The notes beneath the pieces are model-generated. The model ran no database searches. It had not been told where the DNA came from and saw nothing but the letters and a program-made list of their open reading frames with translations. A program made the position numbers and the translations under genes. A stretch of 64,000 nucleotides of DNA from JALZDI01 sp035557095 (GTDB lineage Bacteria > Actinomycetota > Actinomycetes > Propionibacteriales > Nocardioidaceae), in contig DATMEB010000135.1 in the NCBI GenBank assembly GCA_035557095.1, positions 1-64,000 on the forward strand. The letters run 5' to 3'. Within the stretch, counting starts at the first letter, position 1, and every line of letters begins with the position of its first letter. Positions 16,869-26,148 of this stretch are shown here, one piece after another.

Positions 16869-17018
16869 ATGCTGCTGACGACCGTGGTGGCCTCCGGCGC
16901 CGAAGAAACCCACGAACCTCCAGTCGACCCGATCGTGTTCGGGCTCGTGGCGTTCGCGATCCTCGCCGTCATGGTCATCGCCGTGCTCATGTTCGGCAAG
17001 GGCCGGCCGCACTCCTGA
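16869..17018 (+). CDS. small membrane protein, 49 aa
   Basis: Short gene with a short N-terminal hydrophobic stretch (MLLTTVVASG), an acidic segment (AEETHEPPVD) and one long membrane helix (about 21-42, PIVFGLVAFAILAVMVIAVLM), ending in the basic tail GKGRPHS. TAGATT lies six bases before the ATG, as in a leaderless actinobacterial promoter. It sits between proA and nadD. Function unknown. Confidence 0.65.
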   Translation: MLLTTVVASGAEETHEPPVDPIVFGLVAFAILAVMVIAVLMFGKGRPHS

Positions 17019-17049
17019 GCGTCGTGCGCATGAGGCTGATCGCGCTCGG

Positions 17050-17676
17050 GTGTCGCCGGTGACTCCCCGGGAGCCCACCAGGATCGGCGTGATGGGCGGC
17101 ACGTTCGACCCGATCCACCACGGGCACCTCGTCGCCGCGAGCGAGGTACAGGCCTGGTTCGACCTCGACGAGGTCATCTTCGTCCCGACCGGGCAGCCCT
17201 GGCAGAAGACCGGTCGCGAGGTGTCGCCCGCCGAGGACCGCTACCTGATGACCGTGGTCGCGACCGCCTCCAACCCGCGGTTCTCGGTGAGCCGTGCCGA
17301 CATCGAGCGCGGCGGGCTGACCTACACCGTGGACACCCTGCGCGACCTCGCCCGCGACCATCCGAAGGCCGACCTGTACTTCATCACCGGCGGCGACGCC
17401 CTCGCCCAGATCCTGTCCTGGCGCAACGCCGACGAGCTCTTCGAGCTCGCGCACTTCGTCGGCTGTACCCGCCCCGGTCACCAGATCACCGAGCTCACGC
17501 TGGAGGGCCTGCCGCGCGAACGCGTGACGATCGTGGAGATTCCCGCACTGGCGATCTCCTCGACCGACTGCCGCAACCGGGTGCAGTCCGGTGAGCCGGT
17601 CTGGTACCTCGTCCCCGACGGTGTCGTGCAGTACATCGCCAAGCGCTCGCTCTACGCTCCGACCGAATCGAGTTGA
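17050..17676 (+). CDS. nadD: nicotinate-nucleotide adenylyltransferase
   Basis: Makes deaminated NAD from nicotinate mononucleotide and ATP in NAD synthesis. 208 residues with GVMGGTFDPIHHGHL (residues 13-27), whose HxGH is the nucleotidyl-transferase signature, TGGDALAQILSW in the middle and ISSTDCRNRV near the C-terminus (ISSTxIR motif, here with Cys for Ile). The GTG at 17050 or 17059 can start it. rsfS follows directly, with the nadD stop lying within 10 bases of the rsfS start. Confidence 0.95.
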   Translation: MSPVTPREPTRIGVMGGTFDPIHHGHLVAASEVQAWFDLDEVIFVPTGQPWQKTGREVSPAEDRYLMTVVATASNPRFSVSRADIERGGLTYTVDTLRDLARDHPKADLYFITGGDALAQILSWRNADELFELAHFVGCTRPGHQITELTLEGLPRERVTIVEIPALAISSTDCRNRVQSGEPVWYLVPDGVVQYIAKRSLYAPTESS

Positions 17677-17684
17677 CCCCACCC

Positions 17685-18074
17685 GTGGCTGCCACCGAAC
17701 ACGCTCTCTCCCTGATCCAGGCCGCCGCCGAGGCCGCCTCGGACAAGCTCGCCAGCGACATCGTCGCGTTCGACGTGTCCGAGCAGCTGGTGATCACCGA
17801 CGCGTTCCTGGTCTGCTCCGCGCCCAACGACCGGCAGGTCAAGGCGATCGTCGACGCGGTCGAGGAGCGCCTGCGGCACGTCGGGGCCAAGCCGATCCGC
17901 CGCGAGGGCGAGCGCGACGGGCGCTGGGTGCTCATCGACTACGCCGACATCGTCGTACACGTGCAGCACGAGGAGGAGCGGGCGTTCTACGCGCTCGAGC
18001 GCCTCTGGAGGGACTGCCCGGTGATCGAGCTGCCCGAGTCGGTGACCAGCGGCCAGCGCGGGTCGTCGCGGTGA
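17685..18074 (+). CDS. rsfS: ribosome silencing factor
   Basis: RsfS binds L14 and blocks joining of the ribosomal subunits in slow growth. 129 residues; DKLASDIVAFDVSEQLVITDAFLVCSA and GRWVLIDYADIVVHVQ are family motifs. I use the GTG at 17685, which aligns with the family's N-terminus; a TTG at 17673 overlapping the nadD stop is the alternative. The nadD-rsfS-phosphatase order is typical for the phylum. Confidence 0.95.
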   Translation: MAATEHALSLIQAAAEAASDKLASDIVAFDVSEQLVITDAFLVCSAPNDRQVKAIVDAVEERLRHVGAKPIRREGERDGRWVLIDYADIVVHVQHEEERAFYALERLWRDCPVIELPESVTSGQRGSSR

Positions 18075-18087
18075 CCCGCCGCCTTCG

Positions 18088-18783
18088 GTGTCTTCGGTGA
18101 CCTCGGTGGCCGATCCGGCGCCCCGTGACGCGAACCCGCGGCGGCTGGTGTTGTGGCGGCACGGCCGCACGGCGTGGAACGTCATCGGGCGGGCACAGGG
18201 CACGACCGACGTGCCCATGGACGACGTGGGCCGGCAGCAGGCCCGCGACGCCGCCGCCAGGCTGGCCTCGCTGCGGCCGAGGTTCATCTGGTCGAGCACG
18301 CTCTCGCGCGCCCTCGACACGGCCTCGGAGCTGGCCGCACTGACCGGGCTGGACGTGCACCGTGACGCCCGGCTGCAGGAGATCGACACCGGTGCCCGGC
18401 AGGGACTGACCCTCGACGAGGTGCGCGAGCGGTTCCCGGACACCTGGCGCGCGTTCCAGGCCGGCGAGGAGCTCCCACGCGCGCCCGGCGGGGAGACCGA
18501 GCCCGAGGTCGCCGAGCGGGTGAGCGCCGCCATGCGTGACGCCACGGAGGCTCTGGGCCCCGCCGACATCGGCGTGCTCGTCTCGCACGGCGTCTCCATC
18601 CGCGTCGGGCTATGCCGTTTCCTGGAGCTCCCACACGGTCACTGGCACCTCCTCGCCGGTGTCTCGAACTGCGCCTGGGTGGTGGTCGAGGAGTGGCGTC
18701 GCGGCTGGCGTCTGGTCGACTACAACGCCGGTTCGCTGCCCGAGCCGGTGCTCTCCGACGACACGATGAGCGCACGCCGCTGA
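18088..18783 (+). CDS. histidine phosphatase family protein (phosphoglycerate mutase-like)
   Basis: 231 residues of the histidine phosphatase superfamily. The catalytic RHG motif is in LVLWRHGRTAWN (about 20-31), with SSTLSRALDTA near 70 and the second His in VLVSHGVSIR near 167. This branch in Actinobacteria, beside rsfS, is often annotated as phosphoglycerate mutase or glucosyl-3-phosphoglycerate phosphatase; the substrate is not fixed by the sequence. Several in-frame GTG codons (18088, 18097, 18106) could start it. Confidence 0.9.
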   Translation: MSSVTSVADPAPRDANPRRLVLWRHGRTAWNVIGRAQGTTDVPMDDVGRQQARDAAARLASLRPRFIWSSTLSRALDTASELAALTGLDVHRDARLQEIDTGARQGLTLDEVRERFPDTWRAFQAGEELPRAPGGETEPEVAERVSAAMRDATEALGPADIGVLVSHGVSIRVGLCRFLELPHGHWHLLAGVSNCAWVVVEEWRRGWRLVDYNAGSLPEPVLSDDTMSARR

Positions 18784-18810
18784 CCCGGCCGCAGCGGCCG
18801 CCGGCCGATT

Positions 18811-18839
18811 TTCGTCTGCCCGAGCGCACCGGCTACACT
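18811..18839 (+). promoter_or_regulatory. probable promoter of tRNA-Ala
   Basis: TTCGTC (18811-18816), 17 bases, then TACACT (18834-18839). The -10 is good and the -35 weak. It ends about 50 bases before the tRNA. Confidence 0.5.
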
Positions 18840-18890
18840 CGTTCAGCCGTACCGGAGAACGGGTGTTCCCCGTCGTCCGGAAGGCGACTC

Positions 18891-18965
<75 letters not shown>

Positions 18966-19206
18966 GGTCACCCACTGGGGCCCGGGCCGTTCCTCGTCGA
19001 GGGGCGGTCTTTCGTACGTCGGGCGCGCCCTCGCCGTCGCCGACTTCCAGACGGGCTATGCGCCCCGATGGGAATCTGCCTATTTGCCCTTTTTGTATCG
19101 CCTGGTTGTGTCATTGTTGGCGCAAAACGGGCGTCCTAGGCTCGTCACCGACACGTGGACGGGTCCAGACCTCGCCCGTACTCATGTCCCGGCTTTCGGG
19201 AGGGTA

Positions 19207-21921
19207 GTGAGCACGCGTCGAGCCAGCGCCGAGGGAGATCCGGCAGAGCGTCCGGGTGGGCAGCGCGCAAGCGCGACCGTCAGCGAGCCCAGGTTCGAAG
19301 TTCCCCGCCTGCCGAACGGCTACGTCGACCGTGGCCGACTGCACCGACGCCTCGACAAGGCCGCCGAGCTGCCGTTGACGCTGGTGAGCGCTCCGGCCGG
19401 GACCGGCAAGACCACGCTGCTGTCCGGCTGGGCGGCCTCGAGGAGCCCGGCGACGGACATCGTCTGGGTCACGTTCGAGGACGACGCCGGCACGGCCGAG
19501 ACGTTCTGGGCGGACGTGCACGAGGCGATACGCCGGCACGTCCGCCTCCGCCGGCCGAACGCCGTCGAGGGCACAGCCCCGGACCGGCGACGGTGGGTCA
19601 CGGCGCTGGCTGCCGCACTCGCGCGGCGGGAGAGCCGCCTCACGCTGGTCCTCGACGGCTTCGACAACGCCGCGGAGACGATCGCCGACGACCTCGACTT
19701 CCTCCTGTGGCACAACGGGGACCGGTTGCGGGTCGTGCTGCTGACCCGCGACGACCCGGCACTGCCGCTGCACCGCTACCGGCTCGAGGAGACGCTGCAC
19801 GAGATGCGGATGGGCGATCTGGCGTTCACCGCGGGCGAGGCGCGCGAGCTGCTCGAGCACGCCGGGGTCAGGCTGACCACGGCATCGAGCCGCACCCTGA
19901 ACGACCGCACCCGCGGCTGGGTGGCGGGGCTGCGGTTCGCGGCCAGGTCGCTAGCCGAGCGCGAGGACCCCGACCACGCCGTCACCGACGTGACCGGCGC
20001 CACCGGCGAGATCTGGGAGTACCTGCTGGCAGAGGTACTGGACCGGCAGGCGTCCACGACGCGGGCGCTGCTGCTGAACACCTGCGTGGTCGACGTACTC
20101 CGGCCCGGCCTGACCGAGACGCTGGCCGGCGTCTCGGCGTCGCGGTCGCTCGACCGCCTCGCGCACGCGAACGCCTTCGTCGAGGCGCTGGTCGAGGAGC
20201 CCGGCTGCTACCGGATGCACCCACTGTTCCGCGACATGCTGCGCGTCGAGCTCGCGCACGCCTCACCTCGTCGGCTGGTCCGGCTGCACCGCAAGGCCGC
20301 GCAGTGGTACGCCGCGCACGACCGGGTGCCCGACGCGGTGCGACACGCCACCACGATCGGCGACTGGCGCGAGGCCGCCGGCTACACCGTCGACGGGCTT
20401 GCCGTCGGCCGGCTGCTGACGGCGCCACACGGCACGATGGCCGAGGCCCTGCACGACGTCCCCGACCGGATCACCGACCCCGCGACGGCGGTCGTGCGCG
20501 CGGCGATCGCGTTGTCCGCGTGCGACAGCGCCCGGTGCGATGAGGAGCTGGCGCTGGCGCGTGCCGGAGCGTCCGCGAACCGGACGACTCGCAACCGTGA
20601 CGTGCGCCTGTCGGCCGACCTGCTCGCGGCGGTCCAGGCGTGCTTCTTCGAGGATGCCCAGACCGCGGGGCGGCGGGTGAGCGAGGCCGGGCAGCATCTT
20701 GCGGCGTACCCCACCGGCAGGCTGGGCGCCCATCCGGACCTGATGGCGCTGCTCCAGACCAGCAAGGGCGTGGCGCTGTTCCGGTGCGGCGACCTCGGTG
20801 AGGCGCGACGGGCCTTCGTGGCCGGTGCGGGCTCTGCGTCCACGCCCGGGTGCGAGCCCCTCGCCGTGGCGTGCCTGGGATACCTGGCCCAGCTCGCGTC
20901 CCTGGAAGGGCACCTGCGCCGCGCACGCGAGTGGGCGAACCGTGCCATCACCGGCGCCGACACCCTGGGAACCCCCGCAGCGGAGCGTCCCGTCGCCGCC
21001 CGGGTCGCCCTCGCGTGGGTGAGCGTGGAGCAGTACGAGCTCGAGGAGGCACGGGGCCACGTGCGCGCCGCGCGGACGTCGCACACGCTGCAGGACGACC
21101 CGGTCGCACAGGTCATGCTCGCGATCGTCCAGGCCCGGCTGAGCCGCGCCCACGGTGACCTGAACGGCGCCCTGGCCACGATCGAGCAGACCCAGGTGCG
21201 GTCACCTTCGGCACCGGAGTGGCTGCTCGACCGGCTGGTCGTGGAGGAGGCCTCGCTGCAGCTCGCGCTGGGCCGGCCGGGGTCGGCCTTGCACGAGGTC
21301 GAGAGGCTCGCGGAGCCGCACCAGGTCGCCGGCGTACTGGTGCGGGCGCAGGCGCGGATGGACCAGGACTCCGAGGTGACCCTGGACGGGCAGCTCACCG
21401 CGGTGCTCGGCGCGCCGGCCCCGCTGCCCGCACTGGTCAGCGGCTGGCTGCTGGAGGCCGCGAACCGGCTGCGTGGCGGGGAGTTCGACCGCGCCCGGGT
21501 CGCGCTCGACCGTTCCCTGCGGCTGGCCGCCCCCGAGACCATGCGCCGCCCGTTCCACGACGCTCCGGCCGAGGTCCGGCACCTGCTGGCCGACGACCTG
21601 CACAGGGGCGGGCATGGCCGCTGGCTCGACGGCGCGAACGGGCACGCCAACGGCTACGCCGACCGAGGGGGACAAGCCGCGCTCGGACATCAGCGACGCG
21701 AGCTGCCGCCCGGCCGCATGCGCGAGACGCTGACGGCCAAGGAGCTGGAGGTGCTCCGTCACCTCGGCGAGCTGCTCACGACCGACGAGATCGCCGCGAG
21801 CATGTACGTCTCGGTCAACACGATCCGGACCCACGTCCGCAGCATCCTTCGCAAGCTGTCGGCCTCCCGGCGCAACGAGGCCGTACGCCGCGCCCGTGAG
21901 CTCAGCCTGATCGACGGCTGA
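19207..21921 (+). CDS. MalT-type (STAND) LuxR family transcriptional regulator
   Basis: A large regulator of about 904 residues. The order is an N-terminal STAND ATPase with Walker A APAGTGKTTLL (about 62-72) and a Walker-B-like LTLVLDGFDN, a winged-helix part (YRMHPLFRDMLRVEL near 337), a helical-repeat sensor region, and a C-terminal LuxR helix-turn-helix (LTAKELEVLRHL to TDEIAASMYVSVNTIRTHVRSILRKL, about 840-900). E. coli MalT has this layout and is switched on by ATP plus an inducer. The GTG at 19207 has CGGGAGG just upstream. I infer that it controls the dyad sites found through the next 21 kb, whose half-site equals the MalT box core. Confidence 0.9.
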   Translation: MSTRRASAEGDPAERPGGQRASATVSEPRFEVPRLPNGYVDRGRLHRRLDKAAELPLTLVSAPAGTGKTTLLSGWAASRSPATDIVWVTFEDDAGTAETFWADVHEAIRRHVRLRRPNAVEGTAPDRRRWVTALAAALARRESRLTLVLDGFDNAAETIADDLDFLLWHNGDRLRVVLLTRDDPALPLHRYRLEETLHEMRMGDLAFTAGEARELLEHAGVRLTTASSRTLNDRTRGWVAGLRFAARSLAEREDPDHAVTDVTGATGEIWEYLLAEVLDRQASTTRALLLNTCVVDVLRPGLTETLAGVSASRSLDRLAHANAFVEALVEEPGCYRMHPLFRDMLRVELAHASPRRLVRLHRKAAQWYAAHDRVPDAVRHATTIGDWREAAGYTVDGLAVGRLLTAPHGTMAEALHDVPDRITDPATAVVRAAIALSACDSARCDEELALARAGASANRTTRNRDVRLSADLLAAVQACFFEDAQTAGRRVSEAGQHLAAYPTGRLGAHPDLMALLQTSKGVALFRCGDLGEARRAFVAGAGSASTPGCEPLAVACLGYLAQLASLEGHLRRAREWANRAITGADTLGTPAAERPVAARVALAWVSVEQYELEEARGHVRAARTSHTLQDDPVAQVMLAIVQARLSRAHGDLNGALATIEQTQVRSPSAPEWLLDRLVVEEASLQLALGRPGSALHEVERLAEPHQVAGVLVRAQARMDQDSEVTLDGQLTAVLGAPAPLPALVSGWLLEAANRLRGGEFDRARVALDRSLRLAAPETMRRPFHDAPAEVRHLLADDLHRGGHGRWLDGANGHANGYADRGGQAALGHQRRELPPGRMRETLTAKELEVLRHLGELLTTDEIAASMYVSVNTIRTHVRSILRKLSASRRNEAVRRARELSLIDG

Positions 21922-21936
21922 GGCCCGATCGACCGG

Positions 21937-22374
21937 TCAGTCGAGTGCCTTCATCTCCGAGCCGTGCACGGTCAGCGCCAGGATGACGATGACGTCCAGC
22001 GCGATCATCATCAGCGACCAGACCGGGTACGCCGCCAGGAACGAGATGTTGACGAGCGCGCTCACCATGGCCAGCAGCACGCCGACGACGCGTGCCCACA
22101 TCTGACCGGTGAACAGGCAGGCGCCGGCTGCGGCCACGATGGTGCCGGCGATGATCTGCAGCCAGCCCCAGGTGGTGAAGTCCATGTTCACGACCAGCCC
22201 GGACGAACCGACCAGGAAGTACTGGTCGTTGAACAGGGCCACGAAGCCCTGGATCACGTGGAAGATGCCCAGCATCACCATGATCGTGCCGGCGAACACG
22301 ATCCAACCGACCCATGCTGTCGGCTCTCGGTGCGAGGAGGCCCCCGCCCCGGGCTGTGGTTGTGCAGCAGTCAT
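21937..22374 (-). CDS. DUF7144 family membrane protein (first copy)
   Basis: 145 residues: a short Ala/Pro/Gln-rich head and four hydrophobic helices, with the segment TTWGWLQIIAGTIV in the second half of the protein and ALTVHGSEM near the end. Function unknown. A paralogue with the same plan lies at 39818. The ATG at 22374 follows GAGGAGAGGCGAG. A TCATCC-N5-GGATGA dyad lies 57 bases upstream of the start, shared with the divergent GH15 gene. Convergent with the LuxR regulator. Confidence 0.8.
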   Translation of the reverse strand: MTAAQPQPGAGASSHREPTAWVGWIVFAGTIMVMLGIFHVIQGFVALFNDQYFLVGSSGLVVNMDFTTWGWLQIIAGTIVAAAGACLFTGQMWARVVGVLLAMVSALVNISFLAAYPVWSLMMIALDVIVILALTVHGSEMKALD

Positions 22375-22430
22375 CTCGCCTCTCCTCGGGCTCGTTTCCC
22401 CGAGCATGGTCCGGCCGAATCCGGGCTGCC

Positions 22431-22447
22431 TCATCCACGGCGGATGA
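22431..22447. promoter_or_regulatory. dyad site 1: TCATCC-N5-GGATGA
   Basis: Perfect 6-base arms, spacer ACGGC, between the divergent DUF7144 and GH15 genes. Confidence 0.7.
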
Positions 22448-22579
22448 CCCGCTGCGCGAAGGCCGGCGCCCGTCGTCCCAGCTCCTGGATCGTCCGCGGA
22501 AGACGATGACGCCGCGGTGCTGCTCGCGCGATGTTCGACGTACCTCCGGATGCAGGAGGGACTCGCGAGAGGAGCTGTC

Positions 22580-24523
22580 GTGGACGACTACGCACCGATC
22601 GAGGACCACGGCCTGATCGGCGACCTGCAGACCGCGGCGCTGGTGACCAAGGACGGCACGGTGGACTGGTTCTGCTGTCCCCGGTTCGACTCGCCGAGTG
22701 TCTTCGGCGCGCTGCTGGACCGAACGCGCGGCGGTGCCTTCCAGATCAGGCCTGCTGCCTCGTCCTACACGACCAACCAGCTGTACCTCCCCGATACCGC
22801 GGTGCTCATCACGAGGTTCATGACCGAGGCGGGGGTCGGCGAGATCGTGGACTTCATGCCGCCGAACGAGAGCCGCACGCCCACGGACCGACACCAGATG
22901 GTGCGGATGACGCGGTGCGTGCGCGGCGAGATGCAGTTCGTCTTCGATGTCTCACCGCGCTTCGACTACGGCCGGCTCAGCCACGACGTGCACGTCACCG
23001 AGCACGGCGCGGTGTTCCGGGCCGACGGGCTGTCGCTGACCCTGCACCTGGTGCGCAACGACACGGACGAGCGGCTCGCGCTGATCCAGCGCGACGAGAG
23101 CGGCGGGCTGCACGGCAGCGTCCGACTCACCGCCGGTCAGGTGCGCGGAGTCGTCCTCGAGTCAGCCGCCGAGGGGCCGCCCCGCGAGATCTCGGTCGCC
23201 CAGGCGGAGGGGATCTTCGAGGACACCGTCCGGTTCTGGCGCGGCTGGCTGTCGCAGTCGACGTACACCGGTCGCTGGCGGGAGACGCTGCAACGCTCGG
23301 CGATCACGCTCAAGCTCATGACGTACGCACCGACCGGCGGCCTGGTGGCGGCGCCGACCGCCGGCCTGCCCGAGCAGGTGGGCGGTGAACGCAACTGGGA
23401 CTACCGCTACACCTGGGTGCGCGACGGGTCGTTCTCGGTCTACGCACTGCTCGGGATGGGCTTCACCGAGGAGGCGGCCGCGTTCGGGGCATGGCTGCGC
23501 GACCGGGTCATGGAGAAGGTCGGCGGAGCCGGCGGGCCGCTGAACATCATGTACCGCGTGGACGGTTCCTCCGACCTCAAGGAGGAGTCGCTCGACCACT
23601 GGGAGGGCTACCGCGGCTCCCGGCCGGTGCGCATCGGCAACGGCGCCTCCGACCAGCGGCAGATGGACATCTACGGCGAGGCGCTCGACAGCATCTACTT
23701 CGGCGACGAACGCGGCATCGAGATCGGCCACGAGGGCTGGCTCGCGCTGCGCGACATCATCGACTGGCTGGTCGACAACTGGGACCTGCCGGACGAGGGG
23801 ATCTGGGAGACCCGTGGCGGGCAGAAGGACTTCACCTACGGCCGGCTGATGAGCTGGGTGGCCTTCGACCGTGCCATCCGGCTGGCAACGCGTCGCGGGC
23901 GGCCATCGTCGATGAGCCGCTGGGCGCACGAGCGCGACGCGATCTACGAGCAGATCATGAGCCGGGGGTGGAACGCCGAGCGTGGTGCGTTCGTGCAGCA
24001 CTACGGCGACAAGGTCCTCGACTCGTCGCTGCTGCGAATGGCAACGGTCGGCTTCATCGCTCCGCAGGACCCGTTGTGGACCTCGACCCTGCGCGCGATG
24101 GACGAAAGCCTGGTCACGGACAGCCTCGTGTACCGCTATGACCCGTCGGCCTCGCCCGACGGGCTGCAGGGCTCGGAGGGGACGTTCTCGCTGTGCACGT
24201 TCAACTACGTCGACGCGCTCGCGCGCGCCGGACGCCTCAACGAGGCCAGGCTCACGTTCGAGAAGATGCTCACGTACGCCAACCACCTCGGCCTGTACTC
24301 CGAGGAGATCGGGCTCACCGGCGAGCAGCTCGGCAACTTCCCGCAGGCGTTCACGCACCTCGCGCTGATCGACGCGGCGATCACGCTGGACGCCGCACTC
24401 AACGACGCCGGGAGGCGCAACCGGTTCGTCCTCGCCACGTCCATGTCGCTCGCCCCCAAGGGTGCCGCCACGACCGGCGCCACGACCGGCGACGGGGCCG
24501 GCGACGGGGCCGGCGCCGGCTGA
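22580..24523 (+). CDS. glycoside hydrolase family 15 protein (trehalase/glucoamylase-like)
   Basis: About 647 residues. The N-terminal beta-domain opens with DYAPIEDHGLIGDLQTAALV and VDWFCCPRFDSPSVFG. The (alpha/alpha)6 catalytic barrel has GGERNWDYRYTWVRDGSF (about 270), GYRGSRPVRIGNGASDQRQ (about 345), and the late SEEIGLTGEQLGNFPQAFTHLALI with the probable general base Glu. Actinobacterial members of this branch hydrolyse trehalose or short alpha-glucans. GAGAGGAG precedes the GTG at 22580. The last 20 residues are a Gly/Ala/Thr tail. Dyad site 1 lies 132 bases upstream, in keeping with control by the MalT-type regulator. Confidence 0.9.
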   Translation: MDDYAPIEDHGLIGDLQTAALVTKDGTVDWFCCPRFDSPSVFGALLDRTRGGAFQIRPAASSYTTNQLYLPDTAVLITRFMTEAGVGEIVDFMPPNESRTPTDRHQMVRMTRCVRGEMQFVFDVSPRFDYGRLSHDVHVTEHGAVFRADGLSLTLHLVRNDTDERLALIQRDESGGLHGSVRLTAGQVRGVVLESAAEGPPREISVAQAEGIFEDTVRFWRGWLSQSTYTGRWRETLQRSAITLKLMTYAPTGGLVAAPTAGLPEQVGGERNWDYRYTWVRDGSFSVYALLGMGFTEEAAAFGAWLRDRVMEKVGGAGGPLNIMYRVDGSSDLKEESLDHWEGYRGSRPVRIGNGASDQRQMDIYGEALDSIYFGDERGIEIGHEGWLALRDIIDWLVDNWDLPDEGIWETRGGQKDFTYGRLMSWVAFDRAIRLATRRGRPSSMSRWAHERDAIYEQIMSRGWNAERGAFVQHYGDKVLDSSLLRMATVGFIAPQDPLWTSTLRAMDESLVTDSLVYRYDPSASPDGLQGSEGTFSLCTFNYVDALARAGRLNEARLTFEKMLTYANHLGLYSEEIGLTGEQLGNFPQAFTHLALIDAAITLDAALNDAGRRNRFVLATSMSLAPKGAATTGATTGDGAGDGAGAG

Positions 24524-24602
24524 ACCTGGCGCGATCGCGTGCGTCGGGGCCGACCTTTCGCGGTTCCCGACCGGGCACGCCGCGCGGTGGCATGATGAAG
24601 GC

Positions 24603-25100
24603 ATGAGCCTGCCGGCAGACCAGCTGTCACCCGGCGAGGGCATCGTCCTGGAGACGCACGAGCACTGGAAGCACCTCATCGGGACGATGCTGATCTGCCT
24701 CGCGGCCCTCGTCGGCCTGGTCGTCGTCCTCGCGATCGCTCCCGTCGACGGGTTCCTGGCCTGGCTGCGGACCCTCGGGTGGGTCGCGTTCGCCGGCGTC
24801 GTGCTGGTGTTCGGCGCCTGGCCGGCGATGGCCTGGTGGAACCGCACCTACACGCTGACCAACGAGCGGCTGGCCACCCGCACCGGCGTGATCCGCCGGC
24901 GCGGTCGCGACATCCCACTCACCCGGATCAACGACGTGGCCTTCGACCAGGGAATCATGGACCGGATCTTCAAGGCGGGCACGCTGCGGGTCTCCGCGGC
25001 CAGTGAGGAAGGAACCGTGGTCCTGGTCGACATTCCCCGCATCCACCAGGTCGCGCTGCGGCTCAACGAGCTGGTACGCGCCGAGCGCGACCGACGCTGA
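24603..25100 (+). CDS. PH domain-containing membrane protein
   Basis: 165 residues: a short cytoplasmic N-terminus, two membrane helices (about 20-45 and 55-75), then a bacterial PH (YdbS-like) domain with YTLTNERLATRTGVIRRRGRDIPLTRINDVAFDQG. The family is thought to act at the membrane; no enzyme role is known. The ATG at 24603 matches the normal start. It follows GH15 after 79 bases. Confidence 0.8.
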   Translation: MSLPADQLSPGEGIVLETHEHWKHLIGTMLICLAALVGLVVVLAIAPVDGFLAWLRTLGWVAFAGVVLVFGAWPAMAWWNRTYTLTNERLATRTGVIRRRGRDIPLTRINDVAFDQGIMDRIFKAGTLRVSAASEEGTVVLVDIPRIHQVALRLNELVRAERDRR

Positions 25101-25151
25101 CCGGGCACCGCGTAGCCGCCTGCGTGCACCGGTCCCGGACGCCAGTCGGGC

Positions 25152-25463
25152 TCAGGCTCCCAGGATCTTCGCCTTCTGTGCGGCGAACTCCTCCTCGGTG
25201 AGGATGCCCTGGGCCTTGAGGTCTGCCAGGTCCTTCAGCTGCGCGATCGTGTCGGACATCCCCCCGGCCGGTGCGGCCTGCGGAGGTGCGACCGGCGGCG
25301 GGGGAGCGGCCTGCTGTTCGTAGGCCTGTTGCCGATCGGCCGCGATCTGCGCGTCCCTCCCGGCGAAACGTTCGGCCTGGCGACGCTGGACGCGTCCGCT
25401 GACCGCGGTGGCCGTCCCGGCCACCACTGCCGTACGCGCGACGCCCCGCAGTAGTCCGGGCAT
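25152..25463 (-). CDS. SHOCT domain-containing protein
   Basis: 103 residues. A basic N-terminus with a small hydrophobic stretch (ARTAVVAGTATAV), a Gln/Pro-rich linker, and a C-terminal SHOCT motif (IAQLKDLADLKAQGILTEEEFAAQKAKIL), a short helical module found at the ends of membrane or oligomeric proteins. Nine bases separate it from the DUF6325 gene upstream, so they form an operon. Confidence 0.85.
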   Translation of the reverse strand: MPGLLRGVARTAVVAGTATAVSGRVQRRQAERFAGRDAQIAADRQQAYEQQAAPPPPVAPPQAAPAGGMSDTIAQLKDLADLKAQGILTEEEFAAQKAKILGA

Positions 25464-25472
25464 CGTGTCCTC

Positions 25473-25913
25473 CTAGCTGCTCGGTTCGAGGGCTTCCAGC
25501 GCGGCCATGATGTCCGCGGCCGGGATGCGTGCGCTCGCGATGACCTCGCCGCCGCTGTTGCGTGCCGCGGCGACCAGCGGGATGGCCCAGGCGTTCTCGT
25601 AGACCACCAGGGCGGCGACCGTGCCGGGCTCCATGGCCGCGGCGGCGTCGCGCAGGTCGTCGTCCCCGAGCAGTCCCGACCGGGCTCCCGCGAAGAAGGC
25701 GAACCCGCCGGCGCCGGCCTGCTCACCCAGCTCGAGGAGGTCGACGGAGCCGTCCTGGTTCTTGCTGATCACCATCAGGTCGTACAGGCGGATGACACCC
25801 CGTTCGACCAGGTCCATCAGCGCCGCGGCCGCCTCGCCGGTGAGCCGGTCTCCCGGGAACTCGATGAGAACGAAGTCGACGGGGCCGTGGACGTCTGTGG
25901 CTGGCGTGGACAC
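25473..25913 (-). CDS. DUF6325 family protein
   Basis: 146 residues of the DUF6325 (DUF1269-like) family: GPVDFVLIEFPG near the N-terminus, LMDLVERGVIRLYDLMVISKN, a glycine-rich centre, and AALVVYENAWAIPLVAAARNSGGEVIASARIP near the C-terminus. Soluble, unknown function; such genes often sit with SHOCT proteins in stress-linked clusters. It heads a two-gene operon. Dyad site 2 is 93 bases upstream. Confidence 0.85.
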   Translation of the reverse strand: MSTPATDVHGPVDFVLIEFPGDRLTGEAAAALMDLVERGVIRLYDLMVISKNQDGSVDLLELGEQAGAGGFAFFAGARSGLLGDDDLRDAAAAMEPGTVAALVVYENAWAIPLVAAARNSGGEVIASARIPAADIMAALEALEPSS

Positions 25914-26005
25914 GATGGCTCCTCACGAGCCCGAAGGCCCAGTGGACGCGCGAACGACCGGACCGGTCGACACCACCACTGTGCGACCCGATCGGCCGGT
26001 GGGCA

Positions 26006-26022
26006 TCACCCTGATCGGGTGA
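26006..26022. promoter_or_regulatory. dyad site 2: TCACCC-N5-GGGTGA
   Basis: Perfect arms, spacer TGATC; the C/G variant of the motif, in the divergent region between the DUF6325 gene and the gene at 26149. Confidence 0.65.
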
Positions 26023-26097
26023 TCTGTGCGTCGCCCCGTGCCGGTGACCGGGCGGTGACCTGGCGGAGGCTCGGCGGTGTTCGCGTCCACGGCGGTC

Positions 26098-26114
26098 TCA
26101 CCCGACGCGGGTGA
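26098..26114. promoter_or_regulatory. dyad site 3: TCACCC-N5-GGGTGA
   Basis: Perfect arms, spacer GACGC; second site in the same divergent region, 34 bases before the GTG at 26149 and 75 bases from site 2. Confidence 0.65.
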
Positions 26115-26148
26115 TGTCCTGCGCGGCCGAGCGGCGCAAGATCTGACT

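Noticed and set aside
19080..19142. Promoter for the LuxR regulator in the AT-richer patch
   Set aside because: The best pair, TTGGCG and TAGGCT, is only 14 bases apart; I did not find a convincing promoter.
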